Source: Sedimentitalea todarodis (GTDB lineage: Bacteria; Pseudomonadota; Alphaproteobacteria; Rhodobacterales; Rhodobacteraceae). Taken from it: a DNA stretch of 64,000 nt. Numbering within the stretch: position 1 is the stretch's first letter; each line of letters starts with the position of its first letter. This document shows, piece by piece, positions 24,914 through 33,863 of the stretch. A program made the position numbers and the translations under genes. The notes under the pieces were generated by a model that saw only the letters and a list, made by a program, of their open reading frames with translations, ran no database searches and was not told where the DNA came from. The DNA is taken from assembly GCF_032595355.1 (NCBI RefSeq), contig NZ_JASMWN010000005.1, forward strand, positions 62,001 through 126,000, in the 5' to 3' direction.

Positions 24914-25555
24914 ATGCAAGTCATCCTTCTGGAACGTGTCGCAAAGCTGGGCCAAATGGGCGACGTCGTGGACGTCAAACCGGGTTACGCGCGCAACTTT
25001 CTGCTGCGGCAGAACAAGGCGCTGACCGCCAGCAAATCGAACATTGCGGCGTTCGACGAACAGAAAGCGCAGCTCGAGGCGCGCAACCTCGAAACCCGCA
25101 AGGAAGCCGAGGCGCTTGGCGAAAAGCTCGACGGTCAGCAGTTCGTCGTGATTCGCTCGGCGTCTGACGGCGGCAACCTTTACGGCTCTGTCACTCCGCG
25201 TGACGCAGCCGATGCCGCAACCGAAGCCGGGTTCACCGTTGATCGCAAGCAAGTCCTGATCCGCATCCCGATCAAGGCACTGGGCCTGCACGAAGTCGAA
25301 GTGAACCTTCACCCCGAAGTCGACGTCAAGATCAAGCTGAACGTCGCCCGTTCGCCCGAAGAGGCCGAACTGCAGGCCTCTGGCAAATCGATTCAGGAAC
25401 TGGCCGCAGAAGAGGAGGCCGAGGCCGAATTCGAGATTGCGGAACTGTTTGATGATATCGGTACGGCCGCATCGGACGACGACGCACTTGCCGAAGCGGC
25501 TGGTGTCGACGGCGCCGCTGCAGAATCCGACGAGGACGACGCCTCCAAGGCCTGA
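24914..25555 (+). CDS. rplI: 50S ribosomal protein L9 with acidic C-terminal extension
   Basis: A 213-residue L9. The first 150 residues are standard: MQVILLERVAKLGQMGDVVDVK, then GYARNFLLRQNKAL and a long linking helix, then the C-terminal domain (DRKQVLIRIPIKALGLHEV). Residues from about 155 are an extra, strongly acidic tail rich in Glu, Asp and Ala (EEEAEAEFEIAELFDD) not present in E. coli L9 but frequent in Rhodobacterales. A strong intrinsic terminator follows. Confidence 0.97.
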   Translation: MQVILLERVAKLGQMGDVVDVKPGYARNFLLRQNKALTASKSNIAAFDEQKAQLEARNLETRKEAEALGEKLDGQQFVVIRSASDGGNLYGSVTPRDAADAATEAGFTVDRKQVLIRIPIKALGLHEVEVNLHPEVDVKIKLNVARSPEEAELQASGKSIQELAAEEEAEAEFEIAELFDDIGTAASDDDALAEAAGVDGAAAESDEDDASKA

Positions 25556-25582
25556 TCTGTTCATCGGATCGCAACCAGATCG

Positions 25583-25615
25583 AACCGCGCGCGGCCCTGC
25601 CCCGCGCGGTTTTTT
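25583..25615 (+). terminator. Intrinsic terminator of the rpsF-rpsR-rplI operon
   Basis: AACCGCGCG (25583-25591) pairs with CGCGCGGTT (25603-25611) around an 11-base loop, and the T run extends to 25615. It is placed 28 bases after the rplI stop. Confidence 0.9.
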
Positions 25616-25617
25616 CG

Positions 25618-26217
25618 TCAGCGACCTCTGCCCGAGATCCGTTGCCCGCGACCTGTGAAGAGTATCCAGATCGCGTTCACCGCGATCATCGCCAACCCTC
25701 CCAATTCCAGCACCCAGTTCATCCTGACATTGCTGATCTGGGAGCTGATGAACGCGTCGAAATGATGAAACCCGACCGCGCGAACGGCGATGAAGGCGAG
25801 CAACAGGATCAGCCCGAGCAGCATCAACCAGATCTGCCCCAGATGCCGCCGCATGATCCACACCACGAAGAGCCCGAAACCCAGGCAATACAGCAAGAGC
25901 ACAAGGATGAACCCGATCTGGATCGCACGCCGGTCTTCGTACCATCCCTGCAACTGCGACAGGCAGCGTGCCGCAGCTGTCAGGGCCGATTGAAGGTCCA
26001 GCTGCTTGTTCACCATCAACAGAGCCAGCAACACCGCGAGACCAAAGCCAAAGACCTTCAGACGACGCGATGATTGCCTCCCGAATGCCAAAACACACAG
26101 GCCCGAAGCGAGCCCATAGGCCGCGACGGTTATCCAGCCCATCACGCTCGGATCGCCGATCGTGGGCGACCAGTTTTCACTCAGGCATTGTCCGACGGCT
26201 GACAGCATCGCGCTCAT
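25618..26217 (-). CDS. Multi-span inner membrane protein, function unknown
   Basis: A 199-residue protein with about five membrane spans (for example WITVAAYGLASGLCVLAFG, KVFGFGLAVLLALLMV, IGFILVLLLYCLGFGLFVVW, LMLLGLILLLAFIAV, LGGLAMIAVNAIWILF) and a basic C-terminus. I do not recognise the family. The frame is open 60 codons farther upstream, but ATG 26217 overlaps the stop of the DUF1330 gene by four bases (ATGA), which points to coupling. The bottom of the rplI terminator nearly touches its stop. Confidence 0.75.
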   Translation of the reverse strand: MSAMLSAVGQCLSENWSPTIGDPSVMGWITVAAYGLASGLCVLAFGRQSSRRLKVFGFGLAVLLALLMVNKQLDLQSALTAAARCLSQLQGWYEDRRAIQIGFILVLLLYCLGFGLFVVWIMRRHLGQIWLMLLGLILLLAFIAVRAVGFHHFDAFISSQISNVRMNWVLELGGLAMIAVNAIWILFTGRGQRISGRGR

Positions 26218-26648
26218 TCGCCTCCTGCATCGCCGCCGCCAAACCCCGCTCCGACCGAGAGCGGAGCCATACGGGTCAGCCGGGAATCTGCGACCGCCGC
26301 CTGACGATGGGCCATCGCAATGCGATAGTCGGGGTCTTTCAGCATCTCCAGAAACGCGCCCGGTTGCGGATACTCGGCAATAAAACACAGGTCCCATTGC
26401 TGTTCGGGCGGCCCGATGAGCATCTGCTCCATCGCGCCACGCCAGACGATACGCCCCTTCACCCGCTCGAATATCGGGCTACTCAGACGCCCGTAGGCGG
26501 CATAGGCCGCCCGCCCGGTCGTTTCGGTTCCGTCCTCGTAAACGGCCCGCTCTCGCAGTCTCACGAGGTTCAGCATGTGAATCGGCCCTGCACGATCATT
26601 GGCCTTGAACGCCTCGTAGTCCTCTTTTTTAAATCCCAGGTGCGGCAT
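26214..26648 (-). CDS. DUF1330 family protein
   Basis: A 144-residue protein of the DUF1330 family, small ferredoxin-like dimers. Family phrases are GPIHMLNLVRLRE, WRGAMEQMLIG, WDLCFIAEYPQPGAFLEML and DPDYRIAMAHRQAA. Its biochemical role is not known. It starts an apparent two-gene operon with the membrane protein behind it. Confidence 0.85.
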   Translation of the reverse strand: MPHLGFKKEDYEAFKANDRAGPIHMLNLVRLRERAVYEDGTETTGRAAYAAYGRLSSPIFERVKGRIVWRGAMEQMLIGPPEQQWDLCFIAEYPQPGAFLEMLKDPDYRIAMAHRQAAVADSRLTRMAPLSVGAGFGGGDAGGE

Positions 26649-26815
26649 CCGTTTCCCCTCTGCAGCTAGAGCGCAGCTTGGCGTGCCGCGTGAGCCAGAA
26701 CAAGCCCACCATCGGCAATCCGTCGCCCATAACCCATGTGAGTCAAACCACAGCTTGCCTCGGACAATCTGATCAGTAAATTGCCCTCCGGATTAACGAC
26801 TGGATTCTTCATTTC

Positions 26816-27289
26816 ATGTTACCACTGTCCCGCCGTCGTGCGCTGGCCGTGATCGCCATATGTCTTGCCACATCTGCATGTGCCACAGCGCCCGAAGCCC
26901 CGCCCGCCGGCCCCCCGCTCTATCCGAACGAAACGCCGGAATTGAGGGCCCTGATCAACGAGTATGCTGATCTCTACGAGGTGCCACGCCCGCTGGTGCA
27001 TCGCCTTGCAATCCGCGAGAGCACCCACCGGCCAGCGGCGGTCAATCGCCCCTATTACGGCCTGCTTCAAATCCTGCCCGCGACGGCCCGGTCGATGGGG
27101 TTCAAAGGCAAACCCAAGGATTTGCTGGATGCAGAGACCAACCTTAAATACGCGGGAAAATACCTGCGCGGAGCATGGCTGATCTCGGACGGCAGCTATG
27201 ACAACGCGGTGAAACACTATTCACGCGGCTATTGGCACGAGGCCAAACGGCGCGGAATGTTGGTCGAGACCGGGCTGGTTCAGCAGTAG
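26816..27289 (+). CDS. Lytic transglycosylase (SLT) lipoprotein
   Basis: A 157-residue murein transglycosylase-like protein. The N-terminus is a lipoprotein signal (LAVIAICLATSACATA, lipid on the Cys after TSA). The SLT core shows the catalytic Glu in AIRESTHRPAAVNR, followed by YYGLLQILPATARSMGF and the phrase NLKYAGKYLRGAW. It should act on peptidoglycan from the inner face of the outer membrane. The region before ATG 26816 has no clear ribosome site, so the start is less certain than the family. Confidence 0.92.
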   Translation: MLPLSRRRALAVIAICLATSACATAPEAPPAGPPLYPNETPELRALINEYADLYEVPRPLVHRLAIRESTHRPAAVNRPYYGLLQILPATARSMGFKGKPKDLLDAETNLKYAGKYLRGAWLISDGSYDNAVKHYSRGYWHEAKRRGMLVETGLVQQ

Positions 27290-27309
27290 TCGCCGCAAAC
27301 CCATTGGAA

Positions 27310-27330
27310 GGGCCGCAGAAGCTGCGGCCC
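27310..27330. terminator. Hairpin between convergent transglycosylase and aqpZ genes
   Basis: GGGCCGCAG (27310-27318) pairs perfectly with CTGCGGCCC (27322-27330) with only three bases in the loop. No T tract follows on either strand, so termination is plausible but unproven; it may simply stop both transcripts by structure. Confidence 0.45.
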
Positions 27331-27352
27331 GTACCCATTCTCTGACCCGGTG

Positions 27353-28042
27353 TCAGTCGTCGGTGGTCATCATCTTCCAGATCACCGCGCCCAAGGCGCC
27401 CCCGACTAGCGGTGCGAGCCAGAACAACCAAAGCTGCGACAAGGCAGGCCCATCAGCGAAGAGCGCGACACCGGTTGATCGGGCGGGGTTGACCGACGTG
27501 TTGGTCACCGGGATCGAGATCAGGTGAATCAAGGTCAGGGCAAGTCCGATCGCGATGGGTGCAAACCCGGCCGGTGCGCCCGAAGACGTTGCGCCCAGAA
27601 TAATGATCAGAAAAAAGGCGGTCAGCACGATTTCGATCACGAGGGCCGACATCATACCGTATTTTTCAGGCGAGGCATCACCGAAACCATTCGAGGCAAA
27701 GCCGCCCACGCCCTGAAAATCAGCCGTGCCAGAGAAGACCATATAGAGCGTGCCCGCCGCGGTAATCGCGCCAAGAACCTGAGCGGCCCAGTACGGCAAC
27801 AGCTCTCCTGCCGGATGACGTCCGCCGACAACCAGCCCCAGCGTGACCGCCGGGTTGAAGTGACCGCCCGAAATATGGCCCACTGCAAACGCCATGGTCA
27901 GGACGGTCAGACCAAAGGCCAGGCTGACGCCAAGCCATCCGATCCCGACATTTGCCACACCAGCCGCGAGGATCGCGCTGCCACAGCCTCCGAACACCAA
28001 CCAATAGGTGCCGAAAAACTCGGCCATCATCTTCTTTGACAT
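27353..28042 (-). CDS. aqpZ: Aquaporin Z
   Basis: A 229-residue water channel of the MIP family. Both NPA boxes are present (GGHFNPAVTLG and TSVNPARSTG), with the typical start MMAEFFGTYWLVFGGCGSA and six spans. The selectivity-filter histidine of AqpZ-type channels is probably in the NTSVNPARS side of the pore mouth. The longest frame starts 46 codons earlier, but ATG 28042 gives the family N-terminus. Confidence 0.95.
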   Translation of the reverse strand: MSKKMMAEFFGTYWLVFGGCGSAILAAGVANVGIGWLGVSLAFGLTVLTMAFAVGHISGGHFNPAVTLGLVVGGRHPAGELLPYWAAQVLGAITAAGTLYMVFSGTADFQGVGGFASNGFGDASPEKYGMMSALVIEIVLTAFFLIIILGATSSGAPAGFAPIAIGLALTLIHLISIPVTNTSVNPARSTGVALFADGPALSQLWLFWLAPLVGGALGAVIWKMMTTDD

Positions 28043-28162
28043 CAGTCTCTCCAGTTCACATAACTGTGATAGTCTTACCCTGTCCCGTCCGGACACCAAA
28101 GAATTTTTCCGGATATCGCGCGTTTTGGTGACAGGCCCCAAAAACGTGGCTACAGCACTGGC

Positions 28163-28191
28163 AAAAAAATGGCCGCCCATCGGGCGGCCAT
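28163..28191 (-). terminator. Intrinsic terminator of tig
   Basis: On the minus strand a ten-pair stem (28191-28182 with 28178-28169) around a three-base loop is followed by a run of T to 28163, 23 bases after the tig stop. Confidence 0.92.
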
Positions 28192-28213
28192 TGTCATCCG
28201 AATTGCAAATGGA

Positions 28214-29545
28214 CTATTCGTTTTCCATTGCCTCGACAGCCTCTTGCAGATCGTCCTTGCTCACCTCTTTGTCGGTAATGCTTGCCAGTTCAAACACATA
28301 GTCCACGACCTTGTCTTCGAACAGAGGCGCGCGCAATTGCTGTTGCATCTGCTGGTTCTGTTGCACGAACTCAAAGAACTGGCGCTCCTGACCCGGATAC
28401 TGACGGGCCTGGTTCATGATCGCCTGGGTCATCTCTGCGTCGCTGACTTCGACTTCTGCCTTTTGACCCAGTTCGGCCAGCAGCAGGCCCAGACGGACGC
28501 GGCGCTCGGCCAGTTTGGTGTGCTCATCCGTGGTTTCGATCTCCGGGTGATCGTGACCTTCGACATCGGGGTTTTCCTCGTGCCACAGCTGATGCGCGAT
28601 CTGCTTGGCTTCGGCTTCGACCAGGCTTGGAGGCAAGTCAAAGGAGACGATGTTATCCAGCGCATCCAGCAAGGCGCGTTTCATCACGGCACGGGCCGCG
28701 CCGGCATACTCCGCTTCAAGACGTTCACCGATTTGGGTTTTCAGCGCCGCGAGATCTTCGGCACCGAACTTCTTGGCCATTTCGTCGTTGATTTCGGCGG
28801 CAACCGGTTCCTTGACCTCTTTGATGGTGCAGCTGAACACGGCTTCCTTGCCGGCCAGATGCTCGGCCTGGTAGTCATCGGGGAAGCTGACGGTGACGTC
28901 CTTTTCCTCTTCGACCTTCACGCCAACCAGCTGCTCTTCGAAACCCGGAATAAAGCTGTTGGACCCGAGAACCAGCGGATAGTCCTCGGCAGAGCCGCCC
29001 TCAAAGGCCTCGCCATCGACCTTGCCGACGAAATCGAGAACGACCTGATCGCCATCCTTGGCCTTGGTGCCTTTCTTGCGCGCTTTGAAATCTTGCGCGG
29101 TTTCGGCCAGATTGCTCAGGGCCTCTTCGACCGCTGTATCGTCGGCCTTTACCACCATCTTTTCCAGGGTGATCGATTTCAGATCGATTTCAGGGATCTC
29201 GGGCAGCGCCTCGTAGGACATCTCGACCTCTACGTCGTCGCCCTCTTTCCAATCCTCATTGGTCATCTTGACGTCGGGCTGCATCGCCGGACGATCACCG
29301 CTTTCCTTGAAATGCTCGCTCATCGCGCCATCGATGCTTTCCTGCATCGCTTCACCGATCAGACGCTGGCCGAATTGCTTTTTCAGGAGTGGCATGGGCA
29401 CCTTGCCCTTGCGAAATCCCTTCATCTCCACTTCCGGCTGGGCTTCGGTCAGTTTCTCATTGACCTTATCGTCCAGTTCGGCGGCGGTGACGGTGATCGC
29501 GTAACCGCGCTTCAGACCTTCGTTCAGCGTCTCGGTGACCTGCAT
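28214..29545 (-). CDS. tig: Trigger factor (ribosome-bound chaperone, PPIase)
   Basis: A 443-residue trigger factor. The ribosome-binding tip is GFRKGKVPMPLLKKQFG (about 43-59), the FKBP-like PPIase domain lies near 160-245 (DGDQVVLDFVGKVDGEAFEG), and a long charged C-terminal chaperone domain follows. ATG 29545 gives the family start MQVTETLNEGLKRGY; the 28 codons upstream are not family-like. It is monocistronic and ends in a strong terminator. Confidence 0.97.
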   Translation of the reverse strand: MQVTETLNEGLKRGYAITVTAAELDDKVNEKLTEAQPEVEMKGFRKGKVPMPLLKKQFGQRLIGEAMQESIDGAMSEHFKESGDRPAMQPDVKMTNEDWKEGDDVEVEMSYEALPEIPEIDLKSITLEKMVVKADDTAVEEALSNLAETAQDFKARKKGTKAKDGDQVVLDFVGKVDGEAFEGGSAEDYPLVLGSNSFIPGFEEQLVGVKVEEEKDVTVSFPDDYQAEHLAGKEAVFSCTIKEVKEPVAAEINDEMAKKFGAEDLAALKTQIGERLEAEYAGAARAVMKRALLDALDNIVSFDLPPSLVEAEAKQIAHQLWHEENPDVEGHDHPEIETTDEHTKLAERRVRLGLLLAELGQKAEVEVSDAEMTQAIMNQARQYPGQERQFFEFVQQNQQMQQQLRAPLFEDKVVDYVFELASITDKEVSKDDLQEAVEAMENE

Positions 29546-29674
29546 CGTGTTTCCCCATAGGTTCCGGTGTGCGCCCTGCGCACCCTTGCGAATTTGGGGC
29601 CTTCTATTGGTCGGGGCGGCGCGGCGCAAGAGGCATTCAGGCGCGAAACTCCTGCGGTCATGGTTATCAAAGAA

Positions 29675-29697
29675 AAACGCGCCCGAAAGGCGCGTTT
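29675..29697 (-). terminator. Intrinsic terminator of the porin gene
   Basis: On the minus strand AAACGCGCC and GGCGCGTTT (29697-29689 and 29683-29675) form a nine-pair stem with a five-base loop, and TTTTTC follows. It lies 28 bases after the porin stop. Confidence 0.88.
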
Positions 29698-29725
29698 CAT
29701 GATCCTGGATTGTGGTCCTGTCGGT

Positions 29726-30832
29726 TCAGAACTTCCAGCGTGCACCAAAGATAACGGAAGACGCATCCTGATAGCTGGCATCAGGTTCGGTCAACTCATA
29801 GGTACGATAGCCCAGATAGGCATGCACATTCGCGTTGTGAAAGCTCTGAACCGCGCCAAAGCCAACGGATGTCGCCGACGACCCGTCTGCTGTTCGTTCC
29901 CTGCCGCGATAATAGTCGACAGACATAGCCGTCGTGCCGATGCTCAGCCAGTTACCTTGGTACCCCAGCTTGCCATAAGTATAGTTGCCAGCGTCCGAAC
30001 GGTCACCCGAGGCCAAGGTGACACTGACGCCCGAGGCGTGCAGAACACTGACGGACCCGATGGTGTCCTTGAATTTTGCAACGTTCCTTGACGGTTTCGC
30101 GTCCGCATACCCAAGGGCGCCCTGGACCTGGAAGTCGCCAATGGTGTTTGCATACCGAAGCGCGATCGCAGCGGATTCAAAATCACTGTCCTGCGCCAGG
30201 ATTTCCTTGCCCCAAGAGGCCGACAGCGTGAAACCCGCAAAGGTTGGCGTGTCATAACGAACCCTGCCCAGTCTCGCGCCATCGAAATCACTGAAGGAGC
30301 CGGCGATGAAGCGCCCGGATAACGCACCCGCACTATCCCTGAACTCGAAAGCGCCGGCGGTATCAGGGATACTCACGTAGGTTGCCAGCGTTGTGCCGGA
30401 CAAATCGACCTCAGCAACGCCATCCGTCGACATGCTGCCCTGTCCCGCATAGAAAGTACCAAAGCGATCCGTCTTGAGACTCAGATCAACCTTGCGGATG
30501 CTTGTCCGCTGCCAGTTGACCGCCTTGGGCGTGAAGATCTGGGAAAGGCTGCCAGATTGCCGAAATCCCAGCGCCGTCTCAAAGTTGAATGACAGAACAT
30601 TTGCGCCATAGTCTTGGCGGACCCAAATGCCGACGCGGCTGTTGGAAGCGCTGTTGTCGACAAAATCAGAAGTGGTTTCAACACCATCATCAAAGGACAG
30701 ATAGGCGGGGTCAAGCTGGCCATACAGAAGGACGCTGCCCCCGTTTCCGTTTTCATACTTCATTTCGGCTGCGGCCGCATTGGCCATGGGCAACAGTGAT
30801 ACAATCGTCAGGCTACGAACAATGGGATGCAT
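29726..30832 (-). CDS. Outer membrane porin
   Basis: A 368-residue trimeric-porin-like beta-barrel. A signal peptide (LTIVSLLPMANAAAAEM) is followed by alternating amphipathic strands and the phrase GQLDPAYLSFDDG, typical of Gram-negative porins of the Rhodobacter type. The last residue is Phe (FGARWKF), the signature for outer-membrane assembly. It lies alone between tig and the malonate operon. The pore substrate cannot be told from the sequence. Confidence 0.88.
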   Translation of the reverse strand: MHPIVRSLTIVSLLPMANAAAAEMKYENGNGGSVLLYGQLDPAYLSFDDGVETTSDFVDNSASNSRVGIWVRQDYGANVLSFNFETALGFRQSGSLSQIFTPKAVNWQRTSIRKVDLSLKTDRFGTFYAGQGSMSTDGVAEVDLSGTTLATYVSIPDTAGAFEFRDSAGALSGRFIAGSFSDFDGARLGRVRYDTPTFAGFTLSASWGKEILAQDSDFESAAIALRYANTIGDFQVQGALGYADAKPSRNVAKFKDTIGSVSVLHASGVSVTLASGDRSDAGNYTYGKLGYQGNWLSIGTTAMSVDYYRGRERTADGSSATSVGFGAVQSFHNANVHAYLGYRTYELTEPDASYQDASSVIFGARWKF

Positions 30833-30963
30833 ATCGAACCTCGCACGTTATTAGGAGAGGAATTTTCTCCAAGTGGGTGACATCACAACTGTCGCACCTT
30901 TTGTCGCCAAGTAAACGCGCAAGGCATCGGAATGCTGTCGTTTTTGCACGATTGTGACAAACT

Positions 30964-30986
30964 AACTCACGTTATGCGTGTGAGTT
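30964..30986. promoter_or_regulatory. Inverted repeat upstream of the porin gene
   Basis: AACTCAC (30964-30970) and GTGAGTT (30980-30986) flank nine bases, about 130 bases before the porin start and 107 bases after the matB stop. It could be an operator for the porin gene; no regulator gene is adjacent. Confidence 0.35.
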
Positions 30987-31092
30987 TCGCATTCGCGCGG
31001 TTGGCGGGCAGATCATCCTTGCGTCGAGATCGCGACCCAACAGGATTGCACCGCGCCACTGACCACCGATTGCGGCCTCAACCCTGCAATAC

Positions 31093-32604
31093 CTAGATGA
31101 ACAGGGCACCGAACTGGTCGCGCAAAAGGTTCTTTTGAACCTTTCCCATCGTGTTACGCGGCAATTCCGGCAGGATCACCAATTTTCGGGGATGTTTGAA
31201 ACGGGCAAGCGATTGACAGACAGCAGCCGCAACAGCCTCGGTATCAAGCGTTGCGCCGGGTTCGGCCACCAGAACACCGACAACGGTTTCACCGAAGTCC
31301 GGATGAGGCACACCGATCACAGCGCTTTCAAGCACGCCCGGCTGGTCGTCGAGAACCAGCTCGATCTCCTTGGGGTAGATGTTATAGCCCCCGGAAATGA
31401 TCAGATCCTTGTTGCGCCCGACGATCTGGACATATCCCTGATCGTCGATCATCCCGAGATCGCCGGTGATAAAAAAGCCATCCTCGCGCAGTTCTTCACG
31501 GGTTTTTTCAGGCATCTGCCAGTAGCCTTTGAACACGTTCGGGCCGCGCACCTCGATCTGACCGACCTCACCATCAGGTATCGTTGCACCGCTTTGGGCG
31601 TCGGTGATCTTGAGTTCGATCCCCGGCAGTGGAAAGCCCACCGTTCCGGCACGGCGATCGCCGTCATAGGGGTTGGAGGTGTTCATGTTGGTTTCGGTCA
31701 TGCCATAGCGTTCAAGGATACGATGGCCGGTTCGATCTTCGAATTGGACATGGGTATCGGTGAGCAGCGGCGCGCTCCCCGAAACGAAAAGGCGCATGTG
31801 TTTGACCAGATCACGGGTAAACCGCGCATCGCCTAGCAGACGGGTATAGAACGTGGGCACGCCCATCATCGCCGTGGCGCGCGGCAGGTCCGCGAGGACC
31901 TGATCAAGATCGAACCTTGGCAGGAAGATCATCGAGCCCCCCGTGATCAGCGCGATGTTGGTGGCAACGAACAGTCCATGCGTATGAAAGATCGGCAGCG
32001 CGTGGAGCAATACGTCGGTCTCATCAAACCGCCAGTAATCGGCCAACACCTCGGCGTTGGACAGAAGATTAGCCTGAGTCAGCATCGCGCCCTTGGAGCG
32101 GCCCGTGGTGCCCGACGTGTAGAGAAAGGCGGCAAGATCATCGGCGCTGCACGGCATGGTTTCAAAGGCGGTTGGCTTGCCCTGGGCCTTGTCCGGCAGC
32201 GTTCCGGTGCCATCGCCATTCAGTGTTTCCAGCGTGGCGCCTGACGCGTCTGCAACCGGGCCGAGCGCCTCCGCCTTGGCCCCGTCACAGATCAGGATGC
32301 GCGCACCGCTGTTCTCGACGAAATAGGTGACTTCCTCCGCGGTATAGGCGGTGTTGAGCGGCAGGAAGATGATGCCGGACTGGGCGCAAGCCGAATAGAT
32401 GGCGAGCGCTTCGGGTGACTTTTCGATCTGCACCGCCAGCCGATCGCCGGGCTGCGCACCAAGTTCCGCAAAGACATGAGCGAATTGTGCGGCCTGCTCC
32501 AGAAACGCGGCATGGGTAACAGTGCGACCGTCCTGAAGGTGCAGGAACACGGTGTCTTGCCCGTAATAGCGCCCGAACAGCGTGTCATACAGTGGATTTG
32601 CCAT
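31093..32604 (-). CDS. matB: Malonyl-CoA synthetase (acyl-CoA ligase MatB)
   Basis: A 503-residue adenylate-forming enzyme that makes malonyl-CoA from malonate, CoA and ATP. Motifs: AMP loop LYTSGTTGRSKGAML, RYGMTETNMNTSNPYDGDRR, TGDLGMIDDQGY and C-terminal lysine in NTMGKVQKNLLRD. The TETNMNTSNPYDG segment is the form seen in MatB rather than acetyl-CoA synthetase. The start at 32604 follows GAGGG; five more codons are open upstream. It is the last gene of the mat operon, 11 bases after the decarboxylase. Confidence 0.92.
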   Translation of the reverse strand: MANPLYDTLFGRYYGQDTVFLHLQDGRTVTHAAFLEQAAQFAHVFAELGAQPGDRLAVQIEKSPEALAIYSACAQSGIIFLPLNTAYTAEEVTYFVENSGARILICDGAKAEALGPVADASGATLETLNGDGTGTLPDKAQGKPTAFETMPCSADDLAAFLYTSGTTGRSKGAMLTQANLLSNAEVLADYWRFDETDVLLHALPIFHTHGLFVATNIALITGGSMIFLPRFDLDQVLADLPRATAMMGVPTFYTRLLGDARFTRDLVKHMRLFVSGSAPLLTDTHVQFEDRTGHRILERYGMTETNMNTSNPYDGDRRAGTVGFPLPGIELKITDAQSGATIPDGEVGQIEVRGPNVFKGYWQMPEKTREELREDGFFITGDLGMIDDQGYVQIVGRNKDLIISGGYNIYPKEIELVLDDQPGVLESAVIGVPHPDFGETVVGVLVAEPGATLDTEAVAAAVCQSLARFKHPRKLVILPELPRNTMGKVQKNLLRDQFGALFI

Positions 32605-32615
32605 GGTTTGAGCCC

Positions 32616-33863
32616 TCAAACAGCCGTTTTTTGCGCCGCCCGCGCCAATGCGGTCACTTCTGGCGAGGCAGCAATTGTCTGTTTGCTGGCATAGCGTTCA
32701 TGGTTCTGGGTGATCAAGGACAGGTCATAAAGATAATTGACCATGGCCCCGCCTGATTGGGCGAGCCCGTTCGCGGATACATCCGCTTCCGCATGCACGG
32801 CATGGACCAGCGCACCATTGCCCAGGTGAAAACGCGCCACCGGATCATAGGGCGCGCCATCCCCCCGTTTTGCCGTCAACAGGTAATGCGCCGCGCGCTG
32901 GCACTGTTGTTCAGGGGAGTTGTCGGGCAGATCCGAGCCGGTTTCGGAGGCCCAGCGGGTCAAACCGGGGATCGGTGAGAGTGTGACAAATGTCTTGAGC
33001 CCCGGCAATTCGCGCGAGAGATCGGCAACCACCTGCTTGATCAGCGAATTGCCAAAAGATATCCCCGCGAGTCCCTCTTGGCAGTTCGAGATCGAATAGA
33101 ACACGGCAGTGTCCGCATCGTCGGCGCGGATGATGTCACGCTTTTCGCTGAGGACGTTCTGAACAGAGGACGCGACGCCGCGGGTCAGCGCAACCTCGAC
33201 AAAAATCAGCGGCTCGCTGGGCATGCTGGGATGGAAAAACGCGAAACAGCGGCGATCCTCAGGCTGGACGCGGCGGCGCAATTCCTGCCAGTTGCCGATT
33301 TCGTGCACCGCCTCGTAGGCAATGATCTTTTCAAGGATCTCCGCCGGACTTTCCCAGCTGATCGGACGCAAGACCAGAAAACCCCGATTGAACCACGAGG
33401 CCAGAAGATGGCGAAAGTCGAGATCGACAACGGCCAGTTCCGGCGCATCGCGCATGAGGCGCAACAGATCCTTGCGCATCTCGACAAGCTGACCCGTAGC
33501 GCCGGGCACCTGGTTGAGCCGCCGGGCGAGTTCCTGGCGGCGCGCCTCCGATGCCCCGAGAAAGGCGCGGTAGGTTGCCTTGGTGGGTGTCGCCTCGAAC
33601 GCCGCGAGGGTCGTGCGTACGGCCTCGGCGTCGATACCGAGTTGGGCCGTCAGGAACCCAAAGAACCCGCGTTTGCCGTTATCATCCAGTGCCGCATACC
33701 GATCGAGAATATGGCGTGCCAGTATCATGCCCGAGACTTCACCGGAACTGCCCAGCAGGGCCTCGCAAAGCTCTTCTATGCTGCGACCGGTACGGTCAGG
33801 CTCGGTCGCGCGACTATAGCGCCGCGCAAAGACGGTGGACATCAAATCAGACAGTCGGCTCAT
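32616..33863 (-). CDS. matA: Malonyl-CoA decarboxylase (MatA)
   Basis: A 415-residue decarboxylase that turns malonyl-CoA into acetyl-CoA and CO2. It has the helical N-terminal domain and a GNAT-like catalytic domain with HPSMPSEPLIFVEVALTRG and FYSISNCQEGLAGISFGN, both hallmarks of the MCD family. The start overlaps the TRAP permease stop by four bases (ATGA). Together with MatB it lets malonate feed into central metabolism. Confidence 0.93.
   Translation of the reverse strand: MSRLSDLMSTVFARRYSRATEPDRTGRSIEELCEALLGSSGEVSGMILARHILDRYAALDDNGKRGFFGFLTAQLGIDAEAVRTTLAAFEATPTKATYRAFLGASEARRQELARRLNQVPGATGQLVEMRKDLLRLMRDAPELAVVDLDFRHLLASWFNRGFLVLRPISWESPAEILEKIIAYEAVHEIGNWQELRRRVQPEDRRCFAFFHPSMPSEPLIFVEVALTRGVASSVQNVLSEKRDIIRADDADTAVFYSISNCQEGLAGISFGNSLIKQVVADLSRELPGLKTFVTLSPIPGLTRWASETGSDLPDNSPEQQCQRAAHYLLTAKRGDGAPYDPVARFHLGNGALVHAVHAEADVSANGLAQSGGAMVNYLYDLSLITQNHERYASKQTIAASPEVTALARAAQKTAV

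Noticed and set aside
27310..27330. Strong bidirectional terminator between the transglycosylase and aqpZ
   Set aside because: The stem is perfect but has no T tract on either side, so only a weak call is made.
28169..29560. 463-residue plus-strand open frame across tig
   Set aside because: Antisense shadow of trigger factor; no family-like sequence, and the opposite strand carries a clear conserved protein.
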